Positions 30,476 to 41,346 of a DNA stretch of 64,000 bases are shown piece after piece. The stretch's first letter is position 1. Every line of letters starts with the position of its first letter. The position numbers and the translations under genes were made by a program. A model generated the notes under the pieces. The model was not told where the DNA came from. It searched no databases and saw only the letters and a list, made by a program, of their open reading frames with translations. The DNA lies in contig WPIO01000083.1 of the NCBI GenBank assembly GCA_009760855.2, positions 310,001 to 374,000 on the forward strand, read 5' to 3'. The DNA comes from Cristatella mucedo. Taxonomy: Eukaryota; Bryozoa; Phylactolaemata; Cristatellidae.

Positions 30476-32085
30476 AAGAGCCTGTATACCCTATTCGTAC
30501 TGCCATTCTTCTAAGATGCATTGATCTGCTGCCATGAATAGCTACCATCTTAAATATGTCATTATCTTCAGGTCACGTCCCAGCAACTTTCAAAAAAGCT
30601 GTAGTGAAGCCACTACCCAAGAAAGGAACAGTAGACCAAGAGAGCTTCAGCGACTTCCGCCCAGTCATTTTGCTACCGTTCCTATTAAAGACACAAAAAC
30701 CAATCGTGAAAGACTAGCTGAACTCATATATTGAAACTTCAAACCTTGCGAGTAAGTTCCAGTATGGTTTTAGAGCTAATCACTCAACAAGAGACAGCAT
30801 TGCTTCGGGGGGATAACGACCTTCTTAGGAATGCAAACTCAGGTAGCGCGTCTCGGCTTGGTTTGCTTGATCTTTCGGCAGCTTTTCATACAGTCCATCG
30901 CCAAGTCATTGTCGAGCGCCTCTCATCTCGTCTGGGCATCACTGGTTCTGCATTTCAATGGTTCAGGTTTAACATCAGTGGGAGACTGTCAGAGTATTGC
31001 TGTAAACGGGCAAAGATCATCCGAGGAACCACGGAAGTATGGGGTGCCCCAGGGATCTGTGTTTAGTTCGGTTCTTTTCATGGTTTACACTCTCCCTCTT
31101 GTCGATGTGATTTCCAGACACAACCTAGGCTTTCACTTCTATGCAGATGACACTAAGTTGTACCTTAGCTGTGATCCTCCCAGGCCTCCGGCACGTCGTG
31201 TTCTCTCAACTTTCTTGCTGCATGTATTGCTGACATTTACACGTGGATGGCAACAAACTTTCTTAAACTGAATGATTATGAAACCAACCACCCAGTTATA
31301 GCAAACCAAGTGCAATTTAGAATCGGAAAGCCTAATTCTCAACGTTGGCTCTGCCCGCCTATCCCCTGCTGAATCTGCACGCAATCTAGATGTCTTATTT
31401 CATAGTGACCTTTTATTAGACAACTAAATCAGTTCCAAAGTAAAGTCTGCCTACATTTCACTACGTAAAATTTCTAAAATTCGGGCGTTTTTAGACAAGG
31501 ATACCACATGTAAGTTGGTTCCTGCATTTGTGACATTCAGTCTCGACTTCTGAAACTCGCTGCTTGCTGATCTACTTGCCTTTTAGGTCACTTCCTTGTT
31601 TGGCCCTCGCCTACCTATCAGGTCTACTCCCCCACCAGGCTAAGCATCGTACCACCCGATTTTCAGAATCTAACCGTGTACCTATACCTCGTACGAAGCT
31701 CAAATCCTTTGGAGACCGTGCCTTTAGTTTATGTGCTAGCAAAGCCTGGAACTCACTTCCGACTGGCATCGCAACATCCCCTGACTTGACCACATTTGAA
31801 AAGAACTGAAAAACACACCTATTTAGGACAGCATTTTATGGGTCCACTTGAATCGTCTTTTGTGTGCTTACGCGTGCTGAAACTCATACTGCCGCTACCA
31901 TATGTGCATGCTGACCCCGTGCATGTCACCTCTAACTATGCTATGCTTGCTTTCATTGAGCATGCTATCACTAACTATTCGATCGTGCTTTCTTTGCAAC
32001 AAATGTAAAGTGCCTAGAAAGAGATCAAGTTCTCTGAGGGTGCTATATCAAATTTGTTATTGTATTATTAGTATTATTATTACCA
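30476..32085 (+). mobile_element. LINE A reverse transcriptase to 3' end
   Basis: Plus-strand frames encode 'GHVPATFKKAVVKPLPKKGT', 'SFSDFRPVILLPFL', 'LASKFQYGFRANHSTRDS', 'LGLLDLSAAFHTVHRQ', 'LSSRLGITGSAFQWFR', 'YGVPQGSVFSSVLF' and 'GFHFYADDTKLYLSCDPPRP', then the C-terminal 'LKSFGDRAFSLCASKAWNSL'. The UTR with 'aagtgcctagaaagagatca' and a TTATT tail follows. This is the longest LINE A copy here: RT palm (FYADD near 31136), thumb and C-terminus. The endonuclease half is missing. Multiple stops and frameshifts; inactive. Confidence 0.95.
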
Positions 32086-32430
32086 GAGAGTGGATGGAAT
32101 AAGGTGTGCAGAATTTAATCATTTTTAATAGACTTTATTAAGGCTGGCAGCTCGTGTACAGAAAAATTGGAAGATTTCTTAAGGAAGGTCACAGGTTGTG
32201 ACTCAACACTTGCTTTAGTCGCAGGATGCTGCTTGTGTGTTATCGCCGAAGAGGTCTGGTGCGAAAATCTATACTGACACGTGCGTCCTTGACTAAGCAT
32301 AGGAGCGACCGAATTGCGTCCATCTTGCTCCCTTTGGCGAGTCTGTGGGTATGGATACGACGTAAGCGAGCGCTCGACCGAGCGCTACCCTTTAGCTAAT
32401 CTTGTCCTCATTTGCGCGTGTTTGCAGCTG
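32086..32430. other. Unassigned sequence
   Basis: No feature could be supported between the LINE 3' end and the tRNA-like relic. Confidence 0.4.
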
Positions 32431-32439
32431 AATGAAAAC

Positions 32440-32522
32440 GCCGAGCGACTGGATTATAGTCCATCGGTAAATCGTTGGACCACGGGTCACGGGTTCGAGT
32501 CCGGAAACAGGCATTTCTTTAT
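32440..32522 (+). other. tRNA-like relic
   Basis: A B-box-like 'cacgggttcgagtccggaa' preceded by 'gtccatcggtaaatcgttgg' suggests a degenerate tRNA or SINE head. No convincing acceptor stem can be drawn, so it is not called as a tRNA gene. Confidence 0.3.
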
Positions 32523-32599
32523 TGATTTCTTGCAAGGGATATAATTGCCGTCGAGGCTCTTCTGCCGCATTCTATTCAACGGATGTGAGCGAATTGAAT

Positions 32600-34850
32600 C
32601 AGCCGCTCTGTACGGTTATTCGTGCCAAGCTGCTCCCGAGCTGCAGCGGACATGCTGAGATTAGGGGCAGAGAGTGAGAGCAGGGGCAGAGAGAGTGCCC
32701 GGCATTTGTCGATTACCGGCTCTTATTACCTTTACCGTCGACTTGACGACAGTCGTGCCTTCCCGGTCTGCTTTCCTCGCACGCACCGTCACCTCGCGGC
32801 GTCGCAAGCGCGCTGCTGGAGGGCCGAACCTGGGGCTTCCGCTTCGCTCCGATGCGTGCTCGCGAGCGAGCTGACCTATCGCGGCTTGGGAGCCGAGCCA
32901 ACAATTTTGCAGAGCGTATGAGGACTGCGACCGTTCGCGCTCGCTTCCGGTGTACGAGCGCACAATCCGGGGGACGCATGCTCGGACGCCGAAAGCAATC
33001 CGGTGTCACTGCAGCCGCGGCGGAGGCGGCGGGTCGCTTTCGGTGACGGCGGCAGCTGACGAGCGCGACAATTACGCAAAGGCTCCTCGCAGCGTGTAGC
33101 CAGCATCGAGCGCGCAGATTGGCGAGCCTCTTTCGCGAGCCCGCGCGGTCTATTAGTTAAATTAACGGCTAACGCAATCACCGTTTCTTAACCGGAGAGT
33201 CGCCCCGCGGGCGAGGCATTATTTGGCGCGCGAGAAGTTAATCAACCGTGCGGGGGATCGTTCCAAATCAGAACGAGATCGCGCCCGCACTCGGCGAGCG
33301 GGCCGACGCGCTTGCTCGGCAGCCGACGGTGGACTCGCGGCTCGAATGCCTCGCGCGCTCGCCTCCGGCGGCGCCGTTCCGGCGCGCCCTACACGGCGGC
33401 GGCGGCGGCGGCGGCGGCAGCAGAGCGCTCCCTCCGCCGCTCGCCGCGCGCAGCGATCGCGTTTCGTCGAGCTTCATTAGCATTGGGCACCCGGTCGTAC
33501 AAGCTGAAGCCGTCAGGCGTCAGACGAGCGCTCACGCTCGCGAACCAACCGCGGGGCGTCACGTGCGCCGGCAACGAAGCCAATTTGAGCGGCGGCGGCC
33601 CGTGGCGGCATTTCGAAATCGTTAGCGCGGCGGGGCCGCGTCCGAGGACTTAAAAGCCCTTCCTATCGCGGCCTGGTGGCGAGTTGGCCGTCGCAGCCGC
33701 CGCCACTCCCGACGCTTTTTATCGCTCCAAACGCCGAGAACGCGACCGGTGACATCATTGGACGACGGTCGCGAACCGGCGCTACGGCAAACCGAAGGCG
33801 TAGCATGCATTTTTCCACAGCGAGGTCGCTTTGTCATTACTAGCAGGACGTCCGTCAGTTCGGAGCGGTGCTTCGTTCTGTCGATTGCGCCGCCACCGCA
33901 AGCTCATCGAGGTAGGGCGCCGTTTCGCGCGAGAAAGCGAGCGCCGCAGGGACGGAGACGTGAGCTCTCCAGCAGCCGAGCTGCGCGCGCTACGACACCG
34001 CCGCCGCCGCCATTTACGGTGTAAATGCGGTCGGTGCGGGTTGCCGCAATACCGGCGGATCGCGCGTCGCTCGCCCCTGAGACAAATTTCTGGAGCTTTG
34101 CACCGCCCGCGGCCGCCTGTTGTTTTAGCTGGCAGCGCTGGTGGCGGGCGGACGGGTGGGCGGGCGGACGGTAGTTGGCCGGGCTTCAATTTTTCCATTT
34201 CCAGAGGTTGGAGGAAAGAGTTGCAAAGAGCTCCGTACGAATCGTCATAGAAAGAACTTGAGAGCGGCGCGTAGGGCGCAGGAGCGCGAGCTAACGCTGC
34301 AAACGCCAAGCGTGCGCCGCGCGCGGCGAAGTGGGTCGAACGATGGACGCCCGGTGAAAGTGCCCAGCGGCAGAACGAGAGCCGGCGTCAGAGCGCTCGG
34401 CCTGCCTCGCAGGGCGGAGGTCACAGGGCGGAGCCGCGCGTCTCTCGGAGCTTCGAGCCCTCCTCGCGCGATGCCTCGCTCGACGGATGGGGCACGCGCC
34501 CATGCGGTCCGGCCCGCGCTGGGCCCGCAGAGACCGAAAGTGCGCGATGACGGGTGAGATGAGGAATCGACGTGGCAAGTAAGTAACTTGATTATCCTAA
34601 TGATGGCATATTCGAGTTCGGCCCTTGGGTTCTGCAATCGGCGCGGCGTCGAAGAGCGCCAGATTCACGTGCAGGCGCGCCGCCGCCGCCGCTGCGAACT
34701 AACAGCCTTGGTGCCAATCGGCCGCCTCTATCCTGCCGCTACTCTCTTCCTGTCTTCCTGTCAGATCGCCGGCGACTGACTGAGCGAGTACGATGTACGG
34801 TCGGGCTGGGGTAATCCTAAATGCGAACACTCAGATGCTCTATTTTGGTT
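32600..34850. promoter_or_regulatory. CpG-rich island
   Basis: Dense CpG with GCG/CGG triplet runs (for example about 33395-33420). Candidate core-promoter and splice words occur, such as TTAAAAG at 33650 and AAGTAAGT at about 34579, but no exon can be defended. Long frames on both strands are composition artefacts. Confidence 0.5.
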
Positions 34851-34904
34851 TTACAAGCGCCTCCGGCTACTAAAAACGTAGCAGTGCGCCGAAAGTTAGC
34901 TCAA

Positions 34905-35215
34905 GTATCTCGGATATTAGCACAAGTCGTGTAATAAAATGCATCTCCGTCTGTAACTCCTCAAAGCCGCAAAGACCAAGTGGGTGTGACGCGAGAGAGT
35001 TTTCTTTAGCACAGTCAAAGCCCAGGGGGCTTTCGGTACGCGCGCGGTAGCCAACTTCATCGCATGGAGCCAAGAGAAAGTGAGAAGCAGGAAGCGGAGC
35101 CAGGAGAGCAGTTGAGGTAGTGAGTAGCATGACGGTACCAGCTCAGGATGGTGGGAAAACATGTGCCAAAGTCGGCAGCAAGAGAGTAGTCGTCACCCTG
35201 CGTGAGCACCGGAAG
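34905..35215 (-). repeat. Dispersed repeat R1, long inverted copy
   Basis: On the plus strand 'aaaatgcatctccgtctgta', 'caaagaccaagtgggtgtga', 'gggctttcggtacgcgcg', 'gccaagagaaagtgagaagc' and 'gcagttgaggtagtgagtag' are reverse complements of the R1 copies at 12985 and 17087. It extends the known R1 limits slightly at both ends. Confidence 0.8.
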
Positions 35216-35580
35216 CCAGGCGCGGCGGTCATTACATAACTGCCGGATTAGTTAAAATCTCCGAGTCTCCAGAATAAGTTCAGCAACTTTATGGCGAAAT
35301 CCATTTCCAGCTATTTACCCGTGAACCACTGCGTTTTTAGAATTATAGACAACATTTGCTGCTTTTATTGTTAGCACGTGTTTGGAAAACGGCATTGAGT
35401 GTGTGAATGATTGGGCGGCAAAATACAATTTCTGAAAGGAAATATGACCATGTCCAAATAAATAAGTACAATAGCTAATCCTTCAGGTGGAGTTGCATAG
35501 TGCTAAGCATACCGGACGGATATTGCCACGCTCGGAAGAAAGTAGTCCACTAATCATGTTATTTCTGTTGTTTATCAAGC
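35216..35580. other. Unassigned AT-rich sequence
   Basis: No feature could be supported. Confidence 0.4.
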
Positions 35581-35584
35581 ATGA

Positions 35585-35702
35585 TGTTACCCACCATTAA
35601 ATCGCGTTTCCCTTTGCAGTAAATGTAAAGAGCCTAGAAAGAAACTAAGTTCTCCGAGGGCGCTTTATCAAATGTGTTATTATTATTTATTATTAATACT
35701 AT
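35585..35702 (+). mobile_element. LINE A 3' end fragment
   Basis: 'atgttacccaccattaaatc' and 'ctttgcagtaaatgtaaag' lead to 'agcctagaaagaaactaagt', 'tctccgagggcgctttatca' and a TTATT tail. Only the UTR end remains. Confidence 0.8.
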
Positions 35703-35705
35703 AAG

Positions 35706-35746
35706 ACGTGTCATCTTCGGGACTTGAACCCACGACCTCCGTCGTC
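35706..35746 (-). mobile_element. SINE B-box remnant
   Basis: Minus strand 'gacggaggtcgtgggttcaa' plus 'gtcccgaag' matches the B-box region of SINE families A and B. The rest of the element is absent. Confidence 0.6.
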
Positions 35747-35769
35747 AGTGGCACGAGTAAGATTTTATA

Positions 35770-35816
35770 TTTCTTGAATTTAGAGTTTAGTTCTTAGGGT
35801 TTAGGGTTTAGCATTT
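35770..35816 (+). repeat. Short TTTAGGG-like tract
   Basis: 'gtttagttcttagggtttag' and 'ggtttagcatttggg' match the style of the larger tract at 29232-29395. Confidence 0.65.
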
Positions 35817-36009
35817 GGGTATCAGAGACAAACTCCAAGTGTAAAAGATAACTAAAACTTGTTTATTTAACGTAAATATATAAATATACGCTGGCCATCA
35901 AACAGCTTGCCGTGAGCACTGGCTTGATAGCAGATCTGACATTGCTGTATAAACAAACGACGTCGTTGCCCATTGGAGCGAGTCCGTCCAACTCACCCAT
36001 TACGGAGGC

Positions 36010-36265
36010 ACGCTAATAATATTCGTATAGCGCTCCAAGAGAACTAGGTCTTTTCTAGGTTCTTCACATGTGATGGAAAGAAAATTTTTCAATTGGTTAG
36101 TGATAATATACACACTGTCGGCACGCATAAGCACACTAAAGGCAATTCACGTGGATAATGCTGGAAGAAACAGGAGGGTGTCAGCTTCTTTTGAAATATC
36201 GTCAAGTCAGCGAGTGTCATGATGTCAGTTGGGAATGAGTTCCGGGCTTTGGAAGTTTTGATATA
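36010..36265 (-). mobile_element. LINE A 3' end, first half of an interrupted copy
   Basis: The plus strand starts with the inverted tail ('gtatagcgctccaagagaac'), then the UTR ('acgcataagcacactaaagg') and the C-terminal coding words ('gttgggaatgagttccgggc'). The copy stops at a SINE B insertion and resumes near 36390. Confidence 0.85.
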
Positions 36266-36356
36266 ATTCATTTCATTTGTATAGCACCCTAAGAGAACTC
36301 AACCTCTATTCAGGCGCTTTACATGAGCCACAGGGCTCGAGCCCACGACCTCGGCC
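36266..36356 (-). mobile_element. SINE B nested in LINE A
   Basis: The inverted tail 'gtatagcaccctaagagaac' and the B box 'gggctcgagcccacgacctc' (plus-strand view) sit between two parts of one LINE A copy. The A-box half is missing. The SINE is therefore younger than the LINE. Confidence 0.8.
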
Positions 36357-36389
36357 AAACCTTGTTCGGGGTTAGCTATTGGACCGTTA

Positions 36390-36770
36390 ACTATTGGACC
36401 GATCCAGATCGAAACTAAAGACGCGGTATCCAAAGAATTTGAAGTTGGCTAAACTACGTTTGGTACAGCTAAACGGCTTCTTGAGTCAGAAGCGAGGCTG
36501 GTACGATCCTCAAACATTTAAGGAAGTATTTTGAACAGGTAAGCCGTACCAATACAGGGACCTAAATGTGAGTGGTAGAACCTTAAAGTTAATGCGGTGC
36601 TGGATTGCGAGCCAGGACAGGTCGATGAGAGGCGATGTAATGATGAAGCAGTTGCGACGCTTATGACAGACAAGCCTAGTTGAAAAGTTGTACGCCAACT
36701 GTAAGTGTATTATTGCTTAGGCAGGAAACCTGCGAGTAGTGAGTTACAGAAGTCAAGACGTCAAGAATAA
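36390..36770 (-). mobile_element. LINE A, second half of the interrupted copy
   Basis: Colinear with 21365-21745: words for the stretch equivalent to 'FSRSTLNRARLS'-type end, 'LTFRSLYWYGLP', 'LDLSWLAIQHRINFKVLPLT' and 'FSTRLVCHKRRNC' are read on the minus strand. Continues the LINE broken by the SINE at 36266. Confidence 0.85.
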
Positions 36771-36851
36771 ATGAAAATCAAGAATACAATGAATGAGTGG
36801 AAGCCAAGAATGCATAGACCCGGTTAGTCTTGGGAAGCTTAACTAAGCGCA

Positions 36852-37006
36852 CTGGTTTAGCCCAGTGGTTAGTATGCTCGCCTCGATCGAAGTCAAGATA
36901 AATGTATTTGATGACCGAGATCATGAACTAGAGCCCCTTGACAAATGTGAAGCGTCAAAATAGAGATTAAGTTCTCTTAGGGTGCTAAACAAATGAATCA
37001 AATATT
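36852..37006 (+). mobile_element. SINE family B
   Basis: A box 'tggtttagcccagtggttag', spacer 'gaagtcaagataaatgtatt', B-box region 'gatcatgaactagagcccc' (decayed), and tail 'aatagagattaagttctctt' with 'agggtgctaaacaaatgaat'. Confidence 0.85.
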
Positions 37007-37024
37007 TTATATATAAGCGCGAAC

Positions 37025-37240
37025 GAAACTTTTTTTAAATTTACGTAGCTGAAAGTAGGCAGACATGACTGTGGGATGCTGTATTTCTCTAGTGAATCGT
37101 CGCTTTGAAACAGGACGCCTAAATTGCGGACCCAATGTCTCAGTAGCGCTTGGTTTACTCGTAACTATTAAATTGGTTTGATCCTCGTTCAATTTGAGAA
37201 AGTCTGCTGCTATTGAGTGCGAGTGCATTGGCAAGAGTCA
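37025..37240 (-). mobile_element. LINE RT thumb-region fragment
   Basis: The minus strand encodes 'ADFLKLNEDQTNLIVTSKPS' followed by a segment ending 'QHPTVMSAYFQLRKFKK'. The FLKLN.DKTE motif and the following block are typical of the region just after the RT palm in CR1/L2-group LINEs. Probably LINE A or B; too short to decide. Confidence 0.8.
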
Positions 37241-37704
37241 GGAAACCACCAACGCAGGGATCGCATTACTAGCATTCGAGCTGTTGCGGCACACTCGGTA
37301 GAAATAACAAATTAGCCATCTTCAAGAGTAGAAAAATGTCCACGTGCTTCCCGGCTTTATATTTCCGTTAAAACTTAGTCCAACAGTAAGGTACCCACAC
37401 TTTGCGATTCAGGTCGTGGATTAGCATCCTGTAGCAAGCTATTCCACAGTGCGAGAGAGCCCTGACAGTCCAATATGGGGACTTGCTGTAAAGCCGACTA
37501 GTCCACACGTTCCAACGCTCCTGTGTTGAAGATTCATGCCGAAGTTTATGACATATCGAGCTATTATGATTATAACTTAAATCAGCTGCCAATATCAATA
37601 GCAGGTGTCACGATCTGGCTCTGATGAATCGTACTGACCCAGTCTTAGAACTCAACGATGTGCTAAGCTCTCAACTTTCCTTAAGTCTTTACAGCACACG
37701 CTCC
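37241..37704. other. Unassigned sequence
   Basis: No feature could be supported. Confidence 0.4.
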
Positions 37705-37935
37705 TGCTGCTCTCCGTTGCTGCTCTCCGCTGCTGCCCTCCGTTGCTGCTCTCCGTTGCTGCTCTCCGCTGCTGCTCTCCGCTGCTGCTCTCCGTTGCTG
37801 CTCTCCGTTGCTGCTCTCCGCTGCTGCCCTCCGTTGCTGCTCTCCGCTGCTGCTCTCCGCTGCTGTTCTCCGCTGCTGTTCTCCGCTGCTGCTATCCGCT
37901 GCTGCTCTCCGTTGCTGCTCTCCGCTGCGCTCCGA
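37705..37935 (+). repeat. 13-bp minisatellite (CCGYTGCTGCTCT)n
   Basis: About 17 to 18 copies of a 13-base unit, with C/T variation at one position and occasional C-for-T changes. Because 13 is not a multiple of 3, all three forward frames encode the same 13-residue cycle (LLLSAAALRCCSP with variants), producing three overlapping open frames. Confidence 0.9.
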
Positions 37936-38015
37936 CTCTCAGGGCTCCGGCTATCAGGGCTCCGGCTCTCCGTGGCTCTCAGCGGCTCTCAGTACTCCGG
38001 CTCTCAGCGCTCAGC
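37936..38015 (+). repeat. Second short minisatellite (GGCTCTCAG variants)
   Basis: Repeats of 'ggctctcagggctcc'-type units directly downstream of the 13-base array, irregular in length. They prolong the artificial open frames. Confidence 0.8.
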
Positions 38016-38375
38016 GCACGGCCCGAAGCCTTAACCGGACAGCTTGCACGCGAGCTCCAGTCGCACCCTCACGTTCTACCTGAATGCATGTGCACTTTTA
38101 TTTTTAGCTGCACTTGAATGCCGAGACCCGTGCTCTGTAGTTACTTCCACCGCAGCTGCTTGCGATAGCTCAAAGCTCAATCGGCTAAGCGCTGGCCCAT
38201 TGGAAGTCCCCGCCCCGAGATTTTCTTGATTGCTCTGCTCACCGAGGAATAATTTTTACGCTGTCATTCTTATTGCATGTATGCCCATGTTTTTATTAGG
38301 CATAAATGAAATTTCAAAATGCAGAACCCCTCCCCTCCCCCCCCCCGCCGAAGGCTGTCTGCCGTGCGACTGAGT
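38016..38375. other. Unassigned sequence
   Basis: No feature other than a poly-C run near 38335-38346 could be supported. Confidence 0.4.
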
Positions 38376-38407
38376 AACGCAATAGAGAGTTTTGCCTCAA
38401 GCGGAAG

Positions 38408-38455
38408 CGATCTCGGTTACCGATCAAATATTTTACAGATTGAGCCATCGAGACC
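38408..38455 (-). other. tRNA-like head (type C), minus strand
   Basis: The minus strand reads 'ggtctcgatggctcaatctg' then 'taaaatatttgatcggtaac', closely related to the head at 20595-20651. No B box or body was found. Confidence 0.4.
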
Positions 38456-38595
38456 ACCGCAGTTCCTCCTCCGGTACTCAACACGGGGCTTTAAAGGCTC
38501 AGCTCTAAATGTCCATCTGCGTGGTCATTCCTTCGTACTACTGCTTGAAGGAATGTGGGCGTAATGTAAACGAATAAATTTCTACACGAATATGT

Positions 38596-38757
38596 GGTGG
38601 CAAAGCCAGGATTTTCATCTAGGGAGGCAAAGACCTGCAAAATATGTATGTAGAGGGTAGAACCCACAATATTTTCATGCAATTGGAACTAGACGAGTAA
38701 TTAATAAAAAAGAAAAATATAGCGCAAATCATAGCCTTATTCGAGACGAAGCGCTTA
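38596..38757 (+). repeat. Dispersed repeat R2
   Basis: 'caaagccaggattttcatct', 'agggaggcaaagacctgc', 'aacccacaatattttcatgc' and 'cttattcgagacgaagcgc' align with 47509-47690. The first bases match the terminus seen at 5990 and inside the SINE at 18625. Class unknown. Confidence 0.75.
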
Positions 38758-38900
38758 GGCCCAGGGGATGGGCGACTTCGAGCGCCTTTGACGACCAAGG
38801 TCAAGGCCGTGTGGTGGCCTCGAGCGGTGCAGCATGTGCGAAGCCCCTGGACGGAGATCGAGTTCTCCCGGGGCGCTTTGCAAATGAATTTTGCTTTATA
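38756..38900 (+). mobile_element. SINE family B, degenerate
   Basis: 'cttaggcccaggggatgggc' (A-box region), 'tttgacgaccaaggtcaagg', a decayed B box, and tail 'ggagatcgagttctcccggg' with 'gcgctttgcaaatgaatttt'. The tail stem is preserved by paired changes (GAGA/TCTC). Confidence 0.7.
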
Positions 38901-39892
38901 TTTATCCTGGCGATGCCCTCGACGCTTCGCGTGTCAGAGCCGGCGAGGCGTGGCTCGCCGCTCAAGCACTCACTCACGTTAGCTGACTCTGGCCGCGAAC
39001 CACGTTGCGCGCGAGCTGTCGCGCGCGACCCGAGGTCGAGCGACAAGACGACGCCGTGTCCGACCCTGCATTGGGCCGGAGCTAGTTGCTCCCAGCCGGC
39101 GAGACGAGCGGACGGGGAAAAGGAAGCGAAAAGGCGCCGCTGGACGTAAGCATTGCAGAATCACTCCTCCCAGCAATTGACATCGATGTGTGCCGTGCGA
39201 AGGCGCTCTACAGCTAGGCCCAGCGCACCGAGCGTCTCGGCTGCGAGGGGCTCGCGCCGCCCAGGCTAGCGGACGGGCGTGGCAGCCGCAGCTGTCACCG
39301 AGGGCAGACTCTCAATTATTACCGCGCGGCGGCTTCGCGCCTCATTGGACGGCTTTGTCGCTCGGTCGGCTGGCCGTATTGATTTCGCCGAATAGAGGTG
39401 CGCGCGCGTGTCCCCGCAGGCGACGAGGGCTTCGCGAGTGCACGCGCATCCAATATCGGCGCGAGGCGAGTCGCTCCGACGCCTCGGTCTGCTGCCGCCG
39501 CCGCCGCCGCCGAGCAGGCGTAGGAGCCCTCGTCGGGGCGTTCATTGTTCGAAGCACGCGCTTCAGCGACTCGGGCCGCGCCCGATCGAACGGAGCCGTT
39601 CATAGAAAAAGCGTGACGGACGTCGCGAGAAACGCTGCTCGAAACCCACTGTCGGCCTCAGTTTGCATGAAACCGTACGGCCCGGCCAGGCCCTTGCCGC
39701 CGCGCAGTTCGTGCATTAGAAACTTGGGTGGCGTGCCGACAAGCGTTTTCTCGCGTTTTCTCCGGTTTCTCGCGCAGCCCGAGAGCTGAGACCTGGCGCT
39801 TGCCAGCATCCGGCGAGAGGCGGAGCCGACTCGAGCTCGGCTCGCCAGCCGGCCAGTATCCATTCACGCTCTTAACGTCCGCAGAACGTTCG
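38901..39892. promoter_or_regulatory. CpG-rich island
   Basis: Dense CpG, including a (CCG)n-type run at 39493-39513. A GTAAGC word follows a plus-strand open stretch near 39146. No exon can be supported beyond that. Confidence 0.5.
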
Positions 39893-39896
39893 TAAT

Positions 39897-40050
39897 AGCC
39901 GGTTTAACAGTCTCATTTCTGTGGCGGCGTGAATTAGCGTCAGTGGCTATCGCTGCCGCTTGCAATTGGCAACAAAGGATCGCCCACTGCAGGATTCGTA
40001 CTCACGACCTCGGTCGTGAACAGCGAGAACGTTATCTTTTGGGCGAGTGG
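39897..40050 (-). mobile_element. SINE family A
   Basis: Minus-strand head 'cgcccaaaagataacgttct', B box 'gaccgaggtcgtgagtacga', body 'tgcaagcggcagcgatagcc' and tail 'aatgagactgttaaaccggc'. Confidence 0.85.
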
Positions 40051-40772
40051 GGGGAGGGGTTATCGCGGCTCTTCCCACGCTCGCGCGACGCGAAACGCAC
40101 TCGGGATGCGCGGTGTTGTTCTTGGGCGGCCATCACTCGCCGCCGAAACGTCGCAGGACGTGGAACACCCGTGCGGAGTAACCCGCCAGCAAAGCCGCTT
40201 GCAAAGGCTGCAGCTTCGCTGGACTTTGCGCTGCTCTCGCGAGGCTTTTGCGGCCTTCGAACTTCTCTTGCTAATAGTATCTTGCAAGTGTGCTCCTCCA
40301 ACCACCAGCAGCATGCGGCAGCTGCTTACTAATAATAACTGCTGGCTTCCATTCTGGCCGAAAATCCCGTGCACAAAAATCTTTAGTGTGTTTAGTCTTT
40401 AGCCTCTTTACTGTGGCGCCTATCTAGTGCAAGTAGGTCTCAGCGTATTATATCACTCTTCGCTCGCATACCCAAGCATGTTTACACCAAGTGCATAGTT
40501 GCAAAGTTAGCGCGAGCCGCTCGGCGTCCCATCAAGTAAAAAGTAGTAGCGGAGCAGTAGCCTAGCGCGGGTCGAGCCCGTACTGTCACAACAGGCGGAG
40601 GCACGCCACTTCATCCCCCAATGATCGGAGGCGTGACGTGCTACCGCTTAGAGGTATTACTACTTTCTGGGGGGCAGATGGCTGAGCGAGCTGTGAATAA
40701 AAGCGCACCTGCCTCCCTCTCGTTGGCCATCGCACCGTCATGCAGGCGCCAGCCGCATGGAAGCTCCCTCCT
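40051..40772. other. Unassigned sequence
   Basis: Two tRNA-like words occur ('gcgcgggtcgagcccgtac' near 40568 and 'cagatggctgagcgagctg' near 40676), but they are in the wrong order for one tRNA. No gene could be supported. Confidence 0.4.

Positions 40773-41346
<574 letters not shown>

Noticed and set aside
29700-32085. Twin-priming inversion of a single LINE
   Set aside because: Both halves cover the same RT region with different sequence, so they are two elements.
32440-32522. tRNA gene
   Set aside because: B-box-like word present, but the cloverleaf cannot be closed; treated as a relic.
37624-38117. Ala/Leu/Cys-rich protein of 124-136 codons
   Set aside because: The peptide is produced in all three frames by the 13-bp minisatellite; no independent coding evidence.
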